From: Caballeronia novacaledonica
GTDB lineage: Bacteria > Pseudomonadota > Gammaproteobacteria > Burkholderiales > Burkholderiaceae
Assembly (NCBI RefSeq): GCF_900258035.1
Contig: NZ_OGTP01000007.1
Coordinates: 186,001-250,000, forward strand
Direction: 5' to 3'
Length of the DNA: 64,000 bases
Position 1 is the first letter of the stretch. Each line of letters starts with the position of its first letter. The notes beneath the pieces were generated by a model, which was not told the origin of the DNA, ran no database searches, and saw only the letters and a list, made by a program, of their open reading frames with translations. Below are positions 9,108-18,092 of the stretch, one piece after another. The position numbers and the translations under genes are program-made.

Positions 9108-10208
9108 TCATTCGGCGACGGCGTAACGTTCGAGCCAGTGCGCATACGGCGCGGGCAACGCCCACGAAGGCTTCTCCACCTTCAACTGCTTCGCGGCGTG
9201 ATACGGCCAGTGCGGATTCGAAAGATGCGCGCGGCCGATCATCACGAGATCGAGCTGACCCGATTCGACGGCACGTTCCGCGTTGGGCGGTGAATCGAAT
9301 CCCCACGCCGATGCAACCGGAATCTCCGCTTCGCGGCGCACGCGCTCCGCGATCGGGCCGAGGAACGCCGGGCCCCACGGAATGCGCGCATCGGGTGTCG
9401 AGAAGCCGACGCTCACGCTCATCAGATCGAGTCCCTTGCGACGCAGCGTCTTCGTCAGTTCGATGGATTCGTTCAGCGTGACTTCATCGCGCCCGTCGTA
9501 TTCGATGACACCGAAGCGCGCCGTCAGCGGCAGATTCTCGGGCCACACTTCGCGCACGGCATCGAAGGTTTCGACGAGGAAGCGGCTGCGTCCCGCGAGG
9601 TCGCCGCCGTACTGGTCATCGCGTCGGTTCGCATCGACGGAGAAGAAGCTCTGCGCGAGATAACCGTGCGCGAAGTGCAGTTCGAGCCATTCGAAGCCCG
9701 CCTCGCGCGCGCGACGCGTCGCCGCCGCGAAGTCCGCCTTCACGCGCTCGATATCTTCGAGCGTCATGGTCCGGGGCACCTTCGGCAGTCCCGCGCCGAA
9801 CGCGACGGCCGAAGGGGCGATCGTGTCCCAGCCGCGTGCGTCGCCGGAGGGAATGTGATCGTCGCCTTCCCACGGACGATTCGCGCTCGCCTTGCGGCCC
9901 GCATGCGCGATCTGGATGCCGGGCACCGCGCCCGCCGCCTTGATCGCCGCGACGATCTTCTTCATGCCCTCGATATGCGCATCGTCCCAGAGACCCGTGC
10001 ATCCGGGTGTGATGCGTCCTTCCGGCGACACGCCCGTCGCTTCGACGATCACGAGGCCCGCGCCGCCGCGCGCGAGGCTCGCGTAATGGCTGACGTGCCA
10101 GTCGTTGACGAAGCCGTCGATGGCGCTGTACTGACACATCGGCGGAATGGCGATGCGGTTGCGCAACGTGACGTCCTTCAGTTTGAACGGAGTGAAGAGT
10201 GCTGACAT
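9108..10208 (-). CDS. xenA: old yellow enzyme family NAD(P)H:flavin oxidoreductase, XenA type
   Basis: FMN-dependent ene-reductase that reduces activated C=C bonds, nitro compounds and similar electrophiles with NAD(P)H. The 366 residues match Pseudomonas XenA closely: the N-terminal LKDVTLRNRIAIPPMCQYS with the active-site Cys, IQIAHAGRKAS, the substrate-binding ELHFAHGYLAQSFFS, and the C-terminal ALPAPYAHWLERY. It is divergent from a LysR gene whose start is 94 bp away, with a matching inverted repeat between them. It ends 13 bp from the rightward gallate operon in a tail-to-tail arrangement. Confidence 0.92.
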   Translation of the reverse strand: MSALFTPFKLKDVTLRNRIAIPPMCQYSAIDGFVNDWHVSHYASLARGGAGLVIVEATGVSPEGRITPGCTGLWDDAHIEGMKKIVAAIKAAGAVPGIQIAHAGRKASANRPWEGDDHIPSGDARGWDTIAPSAVAFGAGLPKVPRTMTLEDIERVKADFAAATRRAREAGFEWLELHFAHGYLAQSFFSVDANRRDDQYGGDLAGRSRFLVETFDAVREVWPENLPLTARFGVIEYDGRDEVTLNESIELTKTLRRKGLDLMSVSVGFSTPDARIPWGPAFLGPIAERVRREAEIPVASAWGFDSPPNAERAVESGQLDLVMIGRAHLSNPHWPYHAAKQLKVEKPSWALPAPYAHWLERYAVAE

Positions 10209-10219
10209 GCGAAGTTCTC

Positions 10220-10288
10220 GAATTGATTTGAGGACTCGAATTTAACCGTTCAGTGTCATAATGAAAACTATCCGGAGATTATCAATTC
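10220..10288. promoter_or_regulatory. inverted repeat between xenA-like gene and LysR gene
   Basis: GAATTGAT (10220-10227) and its exact complement ATCAATTC (10281-10288) sit within the AT-rich divergent intergenic region. Such paired half-sites are typical of LysR operators; the likely binder is the product of the adjacent 10303 gene. Confidence 0.4.
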
Positions 10289-10302
10289 AATAAGATTTTG
10301 TA

Positions 10303-11211
10303 ATGCTCAATCCGCAATGGCTTCGTACCTTTCTCGCGCTCGTCGATCTCGGCAACTTCACGCGCGCCGCAGAACGCCTCGATCTGACGCAGGCCGCCGT
10401 GAGCCAGCATCTTCGGCATCTCGAAGACGAACTCGGCCTGCTCGTGATACGCCGTCCGCGCGGCATCGAACTGACGCCGGCGGGCAGGGCATTGATCGAC
10501 TATTGCGACGAGATGGAACTGGCCGGCAAGCGTCTCGCGTCGCGGCTGTCGGATAGCGAGGACGAGGCCGGAGAGATCGGCCTCATCACGCCGGGCAGCA
10601 TCGGGCTCGTGCTGTTTCCGCTATTGCTGGATTTGCAGCAGCAACGTCCCGAATGGAAGATGCGTCATCGCTTCGCGCCGGATTCGGAAGTGCTCGAAGC
10701 CGTGCTGGAGAGCCGCTACGATCTGGGCATCGTCGCGCTGAAGCCCGACGATCCGCGCCTTGCCGCGAGCAAGTTCATCGAAGAGCCGCTGGAACTCGTC
10801 GTGCCCGCCGATGCGGATGTGCATGAATGGAGCGATCTCGAAAGGCTCGGCTTCATCGATTATCCGGAAGCGCATGTGACCGCGAGCCGCTTGTTGAGCC
10901 GGCGCTTTCCGGGCAATCCGGGCGTCGGCAGTCTGCGCCGGCAAGGCTTCAGCAACCAGATCAGCCTGATACTGGAGTTCGTTGCGCGGGGGCTCGGTTT
11001 CACGGTGATACCGCGTTATGCGCGCATCGCGTTCGGCCAGCCGGAAGCGATCGGCGTCGTGGAGTGCGGCGCGCCTGTCGTCGATACGCTGTGGCTCATT
11101 CGTCGCGCGGAATGGCCGATGCCCGCGCGTTGCGCGCGGGCCGTCGAGTATTTGCGGGAACGTGTCGGCGTTCCCGTCATGAAGGCCGAGACGAAGAAGC
11201 GCCGCCGCTAG
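10303..11211 (+). CDS. LysR-family transcriptional regulator, divergent from xenA-like gene
   Basis: A 302-residue LysR regulator. The N-terminal winged helix (MLNPQWLRTFLALVDLGNFT, then AAERLDLTQAAVSQHLRHLE) is followed by an effector-binding domain starting near residue 90 (EIGLITPGSIGL). The tail is basic (KKRRR). Divergence from the ene-reductase gene suggests it controls that gene. Its stop abuts the stop of the convergent DapA-like gene with no spacer. Confidence 0.85.
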   Translation: MLNPQWLRTFLALVDLGNFTRAAERLDLTQAAVSQHLRHLEDELGLLVIRRPRGIELTPAGRALIDYCDEMELAGKRLASRLSDSEDEAGEIGLITPGSIGLVLFPLLLDLQQQRPEWKMRHRFAPDSEVLEAVLESRYDLGIVALKPDDPRLAASKFIEEPLELVVPADADVHEWSDLERLGFIDYPEAHVTASRLLSRRFPGNPGVGSLRRQGFSNQISLILEFVARGLGFTVIPRYARIAFGQPEAIGVVECGAPVVDTLWLIRRAEWPMPARCARAVEYLRERVGVPVMKAETKKRRR

Positions 11212-12132
11212 TCAATGCCCCCAGCGCAGCACGAGCGGATCGAGCTTGCGCGCGACCTTCAACAGCCCTTCGCGCACGGCCGGATGCATCGGCGCGAGCG
11301 GATGACGCACCGCATCCGAACGAATCACGCCGCCTTCCTTCATCAAGGTCTTGCACGCGGCGAGACCGCATTGCCGGTTCTCGTAGTTGATGAGCGGAAG
11401 CCATTGCTGATACAGCTCGGCGGCTTTGTCCGCGTCGCCCGCGAAGTAGGCATCGACGATCTTGCGGATGCCGTCCGGATAACCGCCGCCTGTCATCGCG
11501 CCCGTCGCGCCCGCATCGAAGTCGGGGATCAGCGTGATTGCCTCTTCGCCGTCCCACGGACCGACGATCGCATCGCCGCCGAGTTCGATCAGTTCGCGCA
11601 GCTTCGACGCGGCCTGTGCCGTTTCGATCTTGAAGTAAGACACGTGCTCGACATCGCGCGCGAGTTTCGCGAGAAACGATGCGGAGAGCGGCGTGCCCGC
11701 GACGGGCGCGTCCTGAATCATGATCGGAATGTCGATCGCGTTCGACACTTCGCGATAGAACTCGTGAATGCCGCGCTCGCCGACGCGGATCGTCGCGCCG
11801 TGATACGGCGGCATGATCATGACCATCGCGGCGCCCGCGTCCTGCGCGGCGCGGCTGCGCTCGGCACAGACGCGCGAGCTGAAGTGCGTCGTCGTGACGA
11901 TGACGGGCACGCGGCCCGCGACATGTTCGAGCACGGTGCGCTGAACGGCATCGCGTTCGGCATCGGACAGTGCGAACTGCTCGGAGAAATTCGCGAGTAT
12001 GCAGATGCCGTTCGAACCGGCGTCGATCATGAAGTCGATCGCGCGCTTCTGGCCTTCGAGATCGAGACGGCCCTGATCGTCGAAGATGGTCGGAGCGACG
12101 GGAAATACGCCGCGATAAGCAGATGCAGCCAT
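11212..12132 (-). CDS. dihydrodipicolinate synthase / KDG aldolase family protein
   Basis: A 306-residue TIM-barrel enzyme of the DapA superfamily, which forms a Schiff base between an active-site Lys and a 2-oxo acid; here Lys lies in VSYFKIET and an upstream Tyr in EFYREVSN. The N-terminal ANFSEQFAL replaces the usual G-T-T-G-E loop and IQDAP replaces the common Y-N-x-P, so it is not DapA itself. As the last gene of a leftward sugar-acid operon it probably cleaves or dehydrates a 2-keto-3-deoxy acid. AGGAGACAC precedes the ATG at 12132. Confidence 0.8.
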   Translation of the reverse strand: MAASAYRGVFPVAPTIFDDQGRLDLEGQKRAIDFMIDAGSNGICILANFSEQFALSDAERDAVQRTVLEHVAGRVPVIVTTTHFSSRVCAERSRAAQDAGAAMVMIMPPYHGATIRVGERGIHEFYREVSNAIDIPIMIQDAPVAGTPLSASFLAKLARDVEHVSYFKIETAQAASKLRELIELGGDAIVGPWDGEEAITLIPDFDAGATGAMTGGGYPDGIRKIVDAYFAGDADKAAELYQQWLPLINYENRQCGLAACKTLMKEGGVIRSDAVRHPLAPMHPAVREGLLKVARKLDPLVLRWGH

Positions 12133-12155
12133 TGAGGTGTGTCTCCTGTGTTGGT

Positions 12156-13112
12156 CTAGATGCGGTACAGCGTGCTCGCGTTATCGAAGAATAGCGCGAG
12201 GCGTTCTTCGCGCGTACGGTCCGCGACGATTGTTTTGAAGCCCGCGAAGAGATCATCCAATGTGACGACGAGACTGTCGACCGGAAAATTACTCGCGAAC
12301 ATGCAACGGCCGACGCCGAAGCTTTCGATCGCATCGCGCACGATACGTCCGTTGCGCTCCACGCTCCAGCTTACGCCAGCTTCGCCGATGCCCGATATCT
12401 TGAGCCAAACGTTCGGCCATTGCGCGAGCGCATCGAGCGCGGCGCGCCATGCGGCGAGCGCTTCGTCGCTGCGATCCGCGGGCAGGCCCGCATGATTCAC
12501 GACGATCTTCATCTGCGGGAAATCGCGCGCCAGTTCCGCCGCTTCGTTGAAATGCCACCACGGCGCCTGCAATTCGAACATCAGGCCGCTTTGCGCAAGC
12601 AACGCATAGCCGCGTCGCCAACGCGGACAACGCATCGAGCCGGGCGCAGCGAAATCCTCGCGATGTTCGGCACGCGGAACGGTCTTTGGCTTGTGACGCA
12701 CGCTGCGCACGAGCGGCATCTCGCGATAGGCGTCGATCACATCGGCGAGATCGTCGCGATCCAGCCAGATTTGCGCGGCCATCGCGTTCGGCAAGCCGGT
12801 GCGCTCGTGCAACGCGGTGGCCCAGCGCGCCTCGCCGAGCACGTCGCGCGGATCCCATTCGCCTTCCATCATCACCGTCTTCACGATGCGATGATTGCCC
12901 GCCTGCGCGAAGTAATCGTCGGGCAGGAAGTTCTTGCATAGGGCGGCGTAATCGCCATAGCGAAACGGAATGCGCGGCAGATCGCGCAGCCACGGATGAT
13001 AGTTGCGCGCCACGTCCCAGAAGTGATGATGCGCGTCCACAACGGGCAGGTCCGCGTCGTCGCCGCTTTCCAGGAAGCGTTCGCGCAATGCTTCGATGCG
13101 CTCTTGCATCAT
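12156..13112 (-). CDS. amidohydrolase family protein, sugar-lactonase type (COG3618)
   Basis: A 318-residue TIM-barrel hydrolase of the group that contains L-rhamnono- and L-fucono-lactonases. The start shows VVDAHHHFWD with the family His-x-His; later come KTVMMEGEW, IVVNHAGLPAD and MFASNFPVDS. In this operon, with a RhmD-like sugar-acid dehydratase and a DapA-like aldolase, hydrolysis of an aldonolactone is the simplest role. It lies 23 bp after the PdxA-like gene stop side and 23 bp before the aldolase start. The substrate is not fixed by sequence. Confidence 0.75.
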   Translation of the reverse strand: MMQERIEALRERFLESGDDADLPVVDAHHHFWDVARNYHPWLRDLPRIPFRYGDYAALCKNFLPDDYFAQAGNHRIVKTVMMEGEWDPRDVLGEARWATALHERTGLPNAMAAQIWLDRDDLADVIDAYREMPLVRSVRHKPKTVPRAEHREDFAAPGSMRCPRWRRGYALLAQSGLMFELQAPWWHFNEAAELARDFPQMKIVVNHAGLPADRSDEALAAWRAALDALAQWPNVWLKISGIGEAGVSWSVERNGRIVRDAIESFGVGRCMFASNFPVDSLVVTLDDLFAGFKTIVADRTREERLALFFDNASTLYRI

Positions 13113-13116
13113 GGCG

Positions 13117-14118
13117 TCAGCTCAAACGGTCTTGCGCCATGCGCACGGCGATGTCGAACGCTTTCTGCGTCGCGCCGACATCGGCCCGGCCCTGGCCGTG
13201 GATATCGAACGCGGTGCCGTGCGCGGGCGTCGTGATCGGCACGGGCAGGCCGCCGTGCACGGTGACGCCGCGCCAGAAGCCCATCAGTTTCATCGCGATC
13301 TGACCTTGGTCGTGGTACATCGTGACGACGCCGTCGAAGACTTTCTGATCGCGTGCGCGCACGAAGATGGTGTCGGCGGGGAAGGGGCCTTGCGCATCGT
13401 AACCTTGCGCGCACGCATGTTCGACGGCGGGCGCGATCACGTCGATTTCCTCGCGGCCGAACGCGCCGTTGTCGCCGTTATGCGGATTGAAGCCGCATAC
13501 CGCGATGCGCGGCTTGTCCACGCCCGCGCGCTTGAGACCGTCGTGAATCAGTTGCACCGCGCCGACGACACGCTCCTGCGTGAGCTTCGCGCTCACGTCC
13601 TTCAACGCGATATGCGAGGTCACGCGTGAAGTCCACAATTCGTCGAGCACGTTGAACTCGCAGAACGCGCCGCTGAAATCGAGCTGGCGCGCGAACCATT
13701 CCATTTCGTCGTTCGTCTCCATGCCCGCCATGTGCAGCGAGGTCTTGTTCACGGGCGCGAAGAGCATCGCTTGCGTGCGGTTCGCGCGCGTCATCACGAG
13801 TGCCTGTTTGAAGGCTTCGAGGCTGTAGCGGCCGCCGCGTTCGGTCGATACGGCGCGCTCGTACGGGGCGTCGTCGGGCAGGCGGAAATCGATGAGCGAC
13901 GGCATGTCGGTGTCGCGCGCGGCGGCATCGACGTTATCGACAAGTCGATAATCGAAGCGCTGCTGCGCGATCTCCATGCCTTTGTCCAGCTCGCGCTTGT
14001 CGCCGACGATGAGCAGATCGGCGCGCGCACGATTCTCGGGCTTCGCGACGAGCCGCGCGATCAGTTCGGGACCGATGCCGGCGGGATCGCCGAGAAGCAC
14101 TGCGATGAGCGGTTTCAT
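13117..14118 (-). CDS. PdxA-family NAD-dependent 4-hydroxythreonine-4-phosphate dehydrogenase-like protein
   Basis: A 333-residue member of the PdxA family (oxidative decarboxylation of a phosphorylated 3-hydroxy acid). It has the N-terminal LLGDPAGIGPELIA, the His-containing TSHIALKD, GFNPHNGDNGAFG with a metal-site region, MYHDQGQIAMKL, and the C-terminal TPAHGTAFDIHGQG. Genomes commonly carry a biosynthetic PdxA elsewhere; copies inside catabolic operons belong to a second clade acting on other acids such as four-carbon sugar-acid phosphates. Tight spacing (4 bp to the amidohydrolase start) marks it as part of the sugar-acid operon, although no kinase is present here. Confidence 0.8.
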   Translation of the reverse strand: MKPLIAVLLGDPAGIGPELIARLVAKPENRARADLLIVGDKRELDKGMEIAQQRFDYRLVDNVDAAARDTDMPSLIDFRLPDDAPYERAVSTERGGRYSLEAFKQALVMTRANRTQAMLFAPVNKTSLHMAGMETNDEMEWFARQLDFSGAFCEFNVLDELWTSRVTSHIALKDVSAKLTQERVVGAVQLIHDGLKRAGVDKPRIAVCGFNPHNGDNGAFGREEIDVIAPAVEHACAQGYDAQGPFPADTIFVRARDQKVFDGVVTMYHDQGQIAMKLMGFWRGVTVHGGLPVPITTPAHGTAFDIHGQGRADVGATQKAFDIAVRMAQDRLS

Positions 14119-14142
14119 GTCTGTAGGGTCTCGTGGTCGTTG

Positions 14143-15441
14143 TTAGCGGGTGCGGCGCAGATCGATGGCGATCGAACCGAAGATATACACCAGCGCGCAC
14201 GCGCCGTAAAAATGCAGCACCGCATCGAAAGAACCGGTGCGCTGAAGAATGAAGCCGGTGATGAGCGGAATCGAAATTCCGCCGACGCTGCCTGCACAGT
14301 TCATGCACGCGCCGAGCAGGCCGACACGCCCCGGACTCGCGAGCAGCGACGGCAGGCTCCAGTAGAGGCTGCCCCACATCAGCAGGAACGACGCACCGCA
14401 CAGCACCGCGACCGCGACGACGGGCGACGTGATCGTCGGCAGCGCGGCGAATACGGCGAGCGTCGCCATGCCCGACACCGCGATCATGCTCTTCACGACC
14501 TTGCCGCGCGAGAAATTCATCGCGCACAGCGCATCGCACAGAAAGCCTCCGGACAGCGAGCCGAGTGCGCCCGCGAGAAAGATGAAGAACGTCGCCGCGC
14601 CGATCTGCGACAGGCTCAAACCGCGCGCCTGCGTCAGGTAGCTCGGGCCCCACGTGAGCAGGCCGAAGAAGATCATCGCCCAGCTCATGCGGCCGACGCA
14701 CATCGCGATGGTCGAGCGCAGCGGCAGCGGCGCGTCGTCATGGCTTGCGCGCGCCGCGCTCGACACGGACGGCGCGCCGTCGCGGATATGCGCGAGTTCC
14801 GCGCCGTTCACGCCCGGATGTTTCGCGGGATCGTCGCGCAGATAGCGCCATGCGAGCCAGCCGCAGGCGATCGTCGCAAGCCCGGCGACGACGAACGCGG
14901 TGCGCCACGAGCCGAACATGAGGATGAGATTCGAGATCGCGAGACCGCCGATCGCAGCGCCGAGCGGCGAGCCGGCATCCATCAGCACCGCGCCGCGCGC
15001 GCGTTCGGTGCGCGACAGCCAGAGCGCGTTGAGCTTGCTGCCCGCGGGAAAGAGCGGGGCTTCCGCGCCGCCGAGACCCACGCGCAGGAACAGCATCGAC
15101 AGGCCGCCGGTGGCCGCGCCCATCAACGTCTGAAAGAGGCCCCACAAGACAGTTGCGCCTGCAACTACTTTGCGCGGACCCAGTTTGTCGATGAGCCAGC
15201 CGCCCGGAATCTGCAAGAGCGCATAGGACCAGAAGAAGCTCGACAGCACGAGCCCCTGCATTGCGGGCGAGAGCGCGAACTCCTTCGCGATGGTGGGCAT
15301 CGCGATGGAAAGCGAGATGCGGTCGACGAGGTTGATCAGCGTGATGAGAAATACCACGCCGAAGATGCGCCAGCGAACGCTCGTCGCGTGTTGGGACGAG
15401 GCGGCGTCGTGCGCCGCGTGTGATTCGATCCTGCTCTCCAT
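14143..15441 (-). CDS. MFS transporter, anion:cation symporter (ACS) type
   Basis: A 432-residue twelve-helix permease; the first helix carries the ACS-type INLVDRISLSIAMPTI, followed by WLIDKLGPRKV and RVGLGGAEAPLFPAGSK. The family imports organic and sugar acids (galactonate, glucarate, phthalate). AGGAGA precedes ATG 15441. It sits between the RhmD-like dehydratase and the PdxA-like gene, so it probably brings in the sugar acid or lactone used by this operon. Confidence 0.85.
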   Translation of the reverse strand: MESRIESHAAHDAASSQHATSVRWRIFGVVFLITLINLVDRISLSIAMPTIAKEFALSPAMQGLVLSSFFWSYALLQIPGGWLIDKLGPRKVVAGATVLWGLFQTLMGAATGGLSMLFLRVGLGGAEAPLFPAGSKLNALWLSRTERARGAVLMDAGSPLGAAIGGLAISNLILMFGSWRTAFVVAGLATIACGWLAWRYLRDDPAKHPGVNGAELAHIRDGAPSVSSAARASHDDAPLPLRSTIAMCVGRMSWAMIFFGLLTWGPSYLTQARGLSLSQIGAATFFIFLAGALGSLSGGFLCDALCAMNFSRGKVVKSMIAVSGMATLAVFAALPTITSPVVAVAVLCGASFLLMWGSLYWSLPSLLASPGRVGLLGACMNCAGSVGGISIPLITGFILQRTGSFDAVLHFYGACALVYIFGSIAIDLRRTR

Positions 15442-15487
15442 GTCTGTCTCCTGATAGGGGCGGGCTGCATGGGCCCTGCATCAACGG

Positions 15488-16663
15488 TCACTCGATGATG
15501 TCGAAGTCGCTCAGATGCTTGTCGGACAGCGTGATGCCGAGGCCCGGCGTTTCATCGGAGAGTTGCAGATAGCCGTTCTCCGGTTGCGGCTCGCCGTCGA
15601 AGATGTAGTAGAAGAGCTCGTTGCCCACTTCCACGTCGAACACCGGGAAGAACTCGGACATCGGGCTCGCGGTGCTCGCCATCGTCAGGTGATAGTTATG
15701 CATCTGGCCCGCGTGCGGAATCACGGGAACGGACCACGCTTCGGCCATCGCGTTGATCTTGCGCGCGGCGGTGATGCCGCCCACGCGGTTCGTGTCGTAT
15801 TGAATGACATCGACGGCGCGGCGTTCCAGCAGATCCTTGAAGCCATAGCTCGTGAACTCGTGCTCGCCGCCGGAAATCGGCACGATGTTCATCTTCTTCA
15901 GCTCCTGATAACCTTCGACGTCGTCGCCGATCACGGGCTCTTCGAGCCAGCGCGGATTGAACTCGGCAAGACGCGGCAGCATGCGGCGCGCGTATTCGAG
16001 CGTCCAGCCCATGTAGCATTCGAGCATGATGTCCACGTCGTCGCCTGCGAGTTCGCGCAACAAGCGGACCTGCTCCAGATTCTTCGCCATGCCCTTCGGG
16101 CCATCTTTCGGGCCATAGCCGAAGCGCATTTTCATCGCGGTGAAACCCTGGTCGAGATAGCCTTGCGCTTCCGCGAGAAAGGCGTCGCGATCGTCGTTGT
16201 TATAGAGCTTCGACGCGTAGCACCAGATCTTTTCTTTCGTGCGGCCGCCGAGCAGCTTGAAGACGGGTTTTTTCACGGCCTTGCCCATGATGTCCCACAG
16301 CGCGATATCGACCGCGGAGATCGCCGCCATGCCGATACCCTTGCGGCCCCATGCGAGCGTGCGCCGATACATCTTCTGCCAGATGTATTCGTGATCGAAC
16401 GGATCCTCGCCGATTGCGATCGGCGCGAGATATTCGTCGACGATCTGCTTCGCGACGCGCGGCGCGAGCGCGCAATTGCCGATGCCGACGGTGCCGTCGT
16501 CACATTCGATCTCGACGACGAGCCAGCCATGAAAGCGGAACGAGCCCATCGCGTCGCCGCGCTCGTAGAGGACATCGACGGCGTTCGTGCAGAAGTGCGA
16601 TTGCGGCGGCACGACCTTGCCTTTCCATTCGAAAACGCGTGCGCGGACATGCTTGATCTTCAT
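15488..16663 (-). CDS. enolase-superfamily sugar-acid dehydratase, L-rhamnonate dehydratase-like
   Basis: A 391-residue mandelate racemase/enolase-superfamily protein that should dehydrate a sugar acid to its 2-keto-3-deoxy form. It shows the Lys-containing [10 protein letters not shown], metal-ligand acids in [17 protein letters not shown] and ISGGEHEF, and a C-terminal His region [11 protein letters not shown] that resembles L-rhamnonate dehydratase (RhmD). It leads the operon and is divergent from a LysR gene; AGGAGACACCGAAG precedes ATG 16663. The exact substrate (rhamnonate or another aldonate) is not certain. Confidence 0.82.
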   Translation of the reverse strand: MKIKHVRARVFEWKGKVVPPQSHFCTNAVDVLYERGDAMGSFRFHGWLVVEIECDDGTVGIGNCALAPRVAKQIVDEYLAPIAIGEDPFDHEYIWQKMYRRTLAWGRKGIGMAAISAVDIALWDIMGKAVKKPVFKLLGGRTKEKIWCYASKLYNNDDRDAFLAEAQGYLDQGFTAMKMRFGYGPKDGPKGMAKNLEQVRLLRELAGDDVDIMLECYMGWTLEYARRMLPRLAEFNPRWLEEPVIGDDVEGYQELKKMNIVPISGGEHEFTSYGFKDLLERRAVDVIQYDTNRVGGITAARKINAMAEAWSVPVIPHAGQMHNYHLTMASTASPMSEFFPVFDVEVGNELFYYIFDGEPQPENGYLQLSDETPGLGITLSDKHLSDFDIIE

Positions 16664-16749
16664 CTTCGGTGTCTCCTTTCTATTCGGGTGGGGCCGCTGA
16701 AACGAGGGTTTGCGCGGCTGTATCGGGTAGCGCTAGTGTGCGAAACTCC

Positions 16750-16802
16750 GCGATAACTGACCATTGAATTATTTGCATCAGGCTATTTCCTGGAGTTATC
16801 GC
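16750..16802. promoter_or_regulatory. perfect 9-bp inverted repeat in the dehydratase/LysR divergent promoter
   Basis: GCGATAACT (16750-16758) and AGTTATCGC (16794-16802) are exact complements 44 bp apart, roughly four helical turns. They flank an AT-rich stretch in the 143-bp divergent region. This suits a LysR tetramer controlling both the sugar-acid operon and its own gene at 16807. Confidence 0.5.
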
Positions 16803-16806
16803 TCGC

Positions 16807-17730
16807 ATGATCGCGCCCGCATCGACCATCCGCAAACGCCTGCGCCTGCGTCATCTGCAATTGATGACGGCGCTCTCGGAAACCGAATCGCTCAGAAGCG
16901 CCGCCGACGAACTCGCGATGACGCAGCCCGCCGCGACCAAGGCGTTGAAGGAACTGGAGGACACCATCGGCGCGGCGTTGTTCGTGCGTCACGCGCGTGG
17001 CATGGAGCCGACGATCTACGGCGAAGCGGTGATGCGCTATGCGCGCGTCGTGTTCGAGGACCTGGACGAGTTGCGCGAGGAACTGGCGGCGATCGAGGCG
17101 GGCGATATCGGCAAGGTGCGTATCGGCGCGGTGATGGCGCCGGCGCCCGACTTGCTGACGAAGGTGATCGTGCAATTGAAGGAAGCGCATCCGCGCCTGC
17201 AGATCAGCGTGCAGATCGAGACGAGCGACGTGCTCGTGCAGGCGTTGCAGCAGGATCAACTGGATATCGTGGTGGGGCGCATTCCGTACGGGTTTTCCGC
17301 GCTCGATCTGACGTTCGAGACCTTGTCGGAAGAGGCGCTGGCGATCGTCGCGCGGCCGGGGCATCCGGCTGTCGGAACGGCGGCGAAGCCGAAGCTCGCG
17401 GATCTGGCGAAGTATCCGTGGATCGTGCAGCCGCATCCGAGTCCGATGCGGCAGATCATCGATCAGACGTTTCGGGAGTCGCGCGTTGCGCCGCCGGTGA
17501 GCACGGTCGAGACTTCCTCGATTCTGACGACGCTGTCGCTGGTGCGGGACTCGGACATGCTTGCCGTGCTGCCTAGTTCAGTCGCCGATTATTATTCCGC
17601 GCTCGATACGATTGCTTCATTGCCTACGGCGTTGCGCGGCCGGCTCGCGCCCTACGGGTTGATTCTCAGGAAGAACAGGCGGATCAGTCCGGCGACGCAA
17701 CTCGTGATCGAGGCGATTCGGCGGGCTTGA
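16807..17730 (+). CDS. LysR-family regulator of the divergent sugar-acid operon
   Basis: A 307-residue LysR protein with the helix-turn-helix at about residues 10-70 (LRHLQLMTALSETESLRSAA, then MTQPAATKALKELE) and an effector domain from about residue 95 (GKVRIGAVMAPAPD). The DNA-binding part resembles the GbpR/CbpR-like branch that senses sugars and aromatics. It faces away from the RhmD-like dehydratase with a perfect inverted repeat between, so direct control of that operon is likely. Confidence 0.85.
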   Translation: MIAPASTIRKRLRLRHLQLMTALSETESLRSAADELAMTQPAATKALKELEDTIGAALFVRHARGMEPTIYGEAVMRYARVVFEDLDELREELAAIEAGDIGKVRIGAVMAPAPDLLTKVIVQLKEAHPRLQISVQIETSDVLVQALQQDQLDIVVGRIPYGFSALDLTFETLSEEALAIVARPGHPAVGTAAKPKLADLAKYPWIVQPHPSPMRQIIDQTFRESRVAPPVSTVETSSILTTLSLVRDSDMLAVLPSSVADYYSALDTIASLPTALRGRLAPYGLILRKNRRISPATQLVIEAIRRA

Positions 17731-18092
17731 AGGGTTGGTTTTGTGTGTTTTGTTTGCCGGATCCCGTTTTGTTATCGGTCTATAAGCGTTGCCCCTGTGC
17801 GGGGCGGCAGTCACTTTCTTTGCTGCTGCAAAGAAAGTAATTTACCGGCTCTAAGTATTTGATTTTCATGAGATTTAATCGAATATTCGGGGTGTCTACT
17901 CCCTCTAATACCCCTCTCGCGGAAATTCTTCGCTGTTGACAAAGTGTGACAGATATCGCGCCGGATCGTCCCCTTTTCGCCACCGTTGCGACCACTGCAC
18001 GAGCGCGTAACATGCACGCGGGTCGCTCGTTGAGGTCGGCTCGATCGAGCGGGCGCATTTTCCGATAGCGTGACGAACTTTTGACCCTTCCT
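17731..18092. other. gene-free left border of the accessory island
   Basis: This 362-bp stretch holds the left boundary repeat (17775-17838). To its right the DNA becomes visibly AT-richer. Short open frames here have no ribosome sites or recognisable proteins. No promoter can be assigned with confidence. Confidence 0.6.
17775..17838 (+). repeat. island boundary repeat, left copy, with two hairpins
   Basis: Contains the hairpin GCCCC-TGTGC-GGGGC (17791-17805) and a perfect 11-bp palindrome ACTTTCTTTGC-TGCT-GCAAAGAAAGT (17813-17838). About 50 bp, from ATCGGTCTATAAGC to TTTCTTTGCTGC, recurs in opposite orientation at 25669-25720. The two copies bracket the AT-richer phage and toxin region. Confidence 0.7.
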
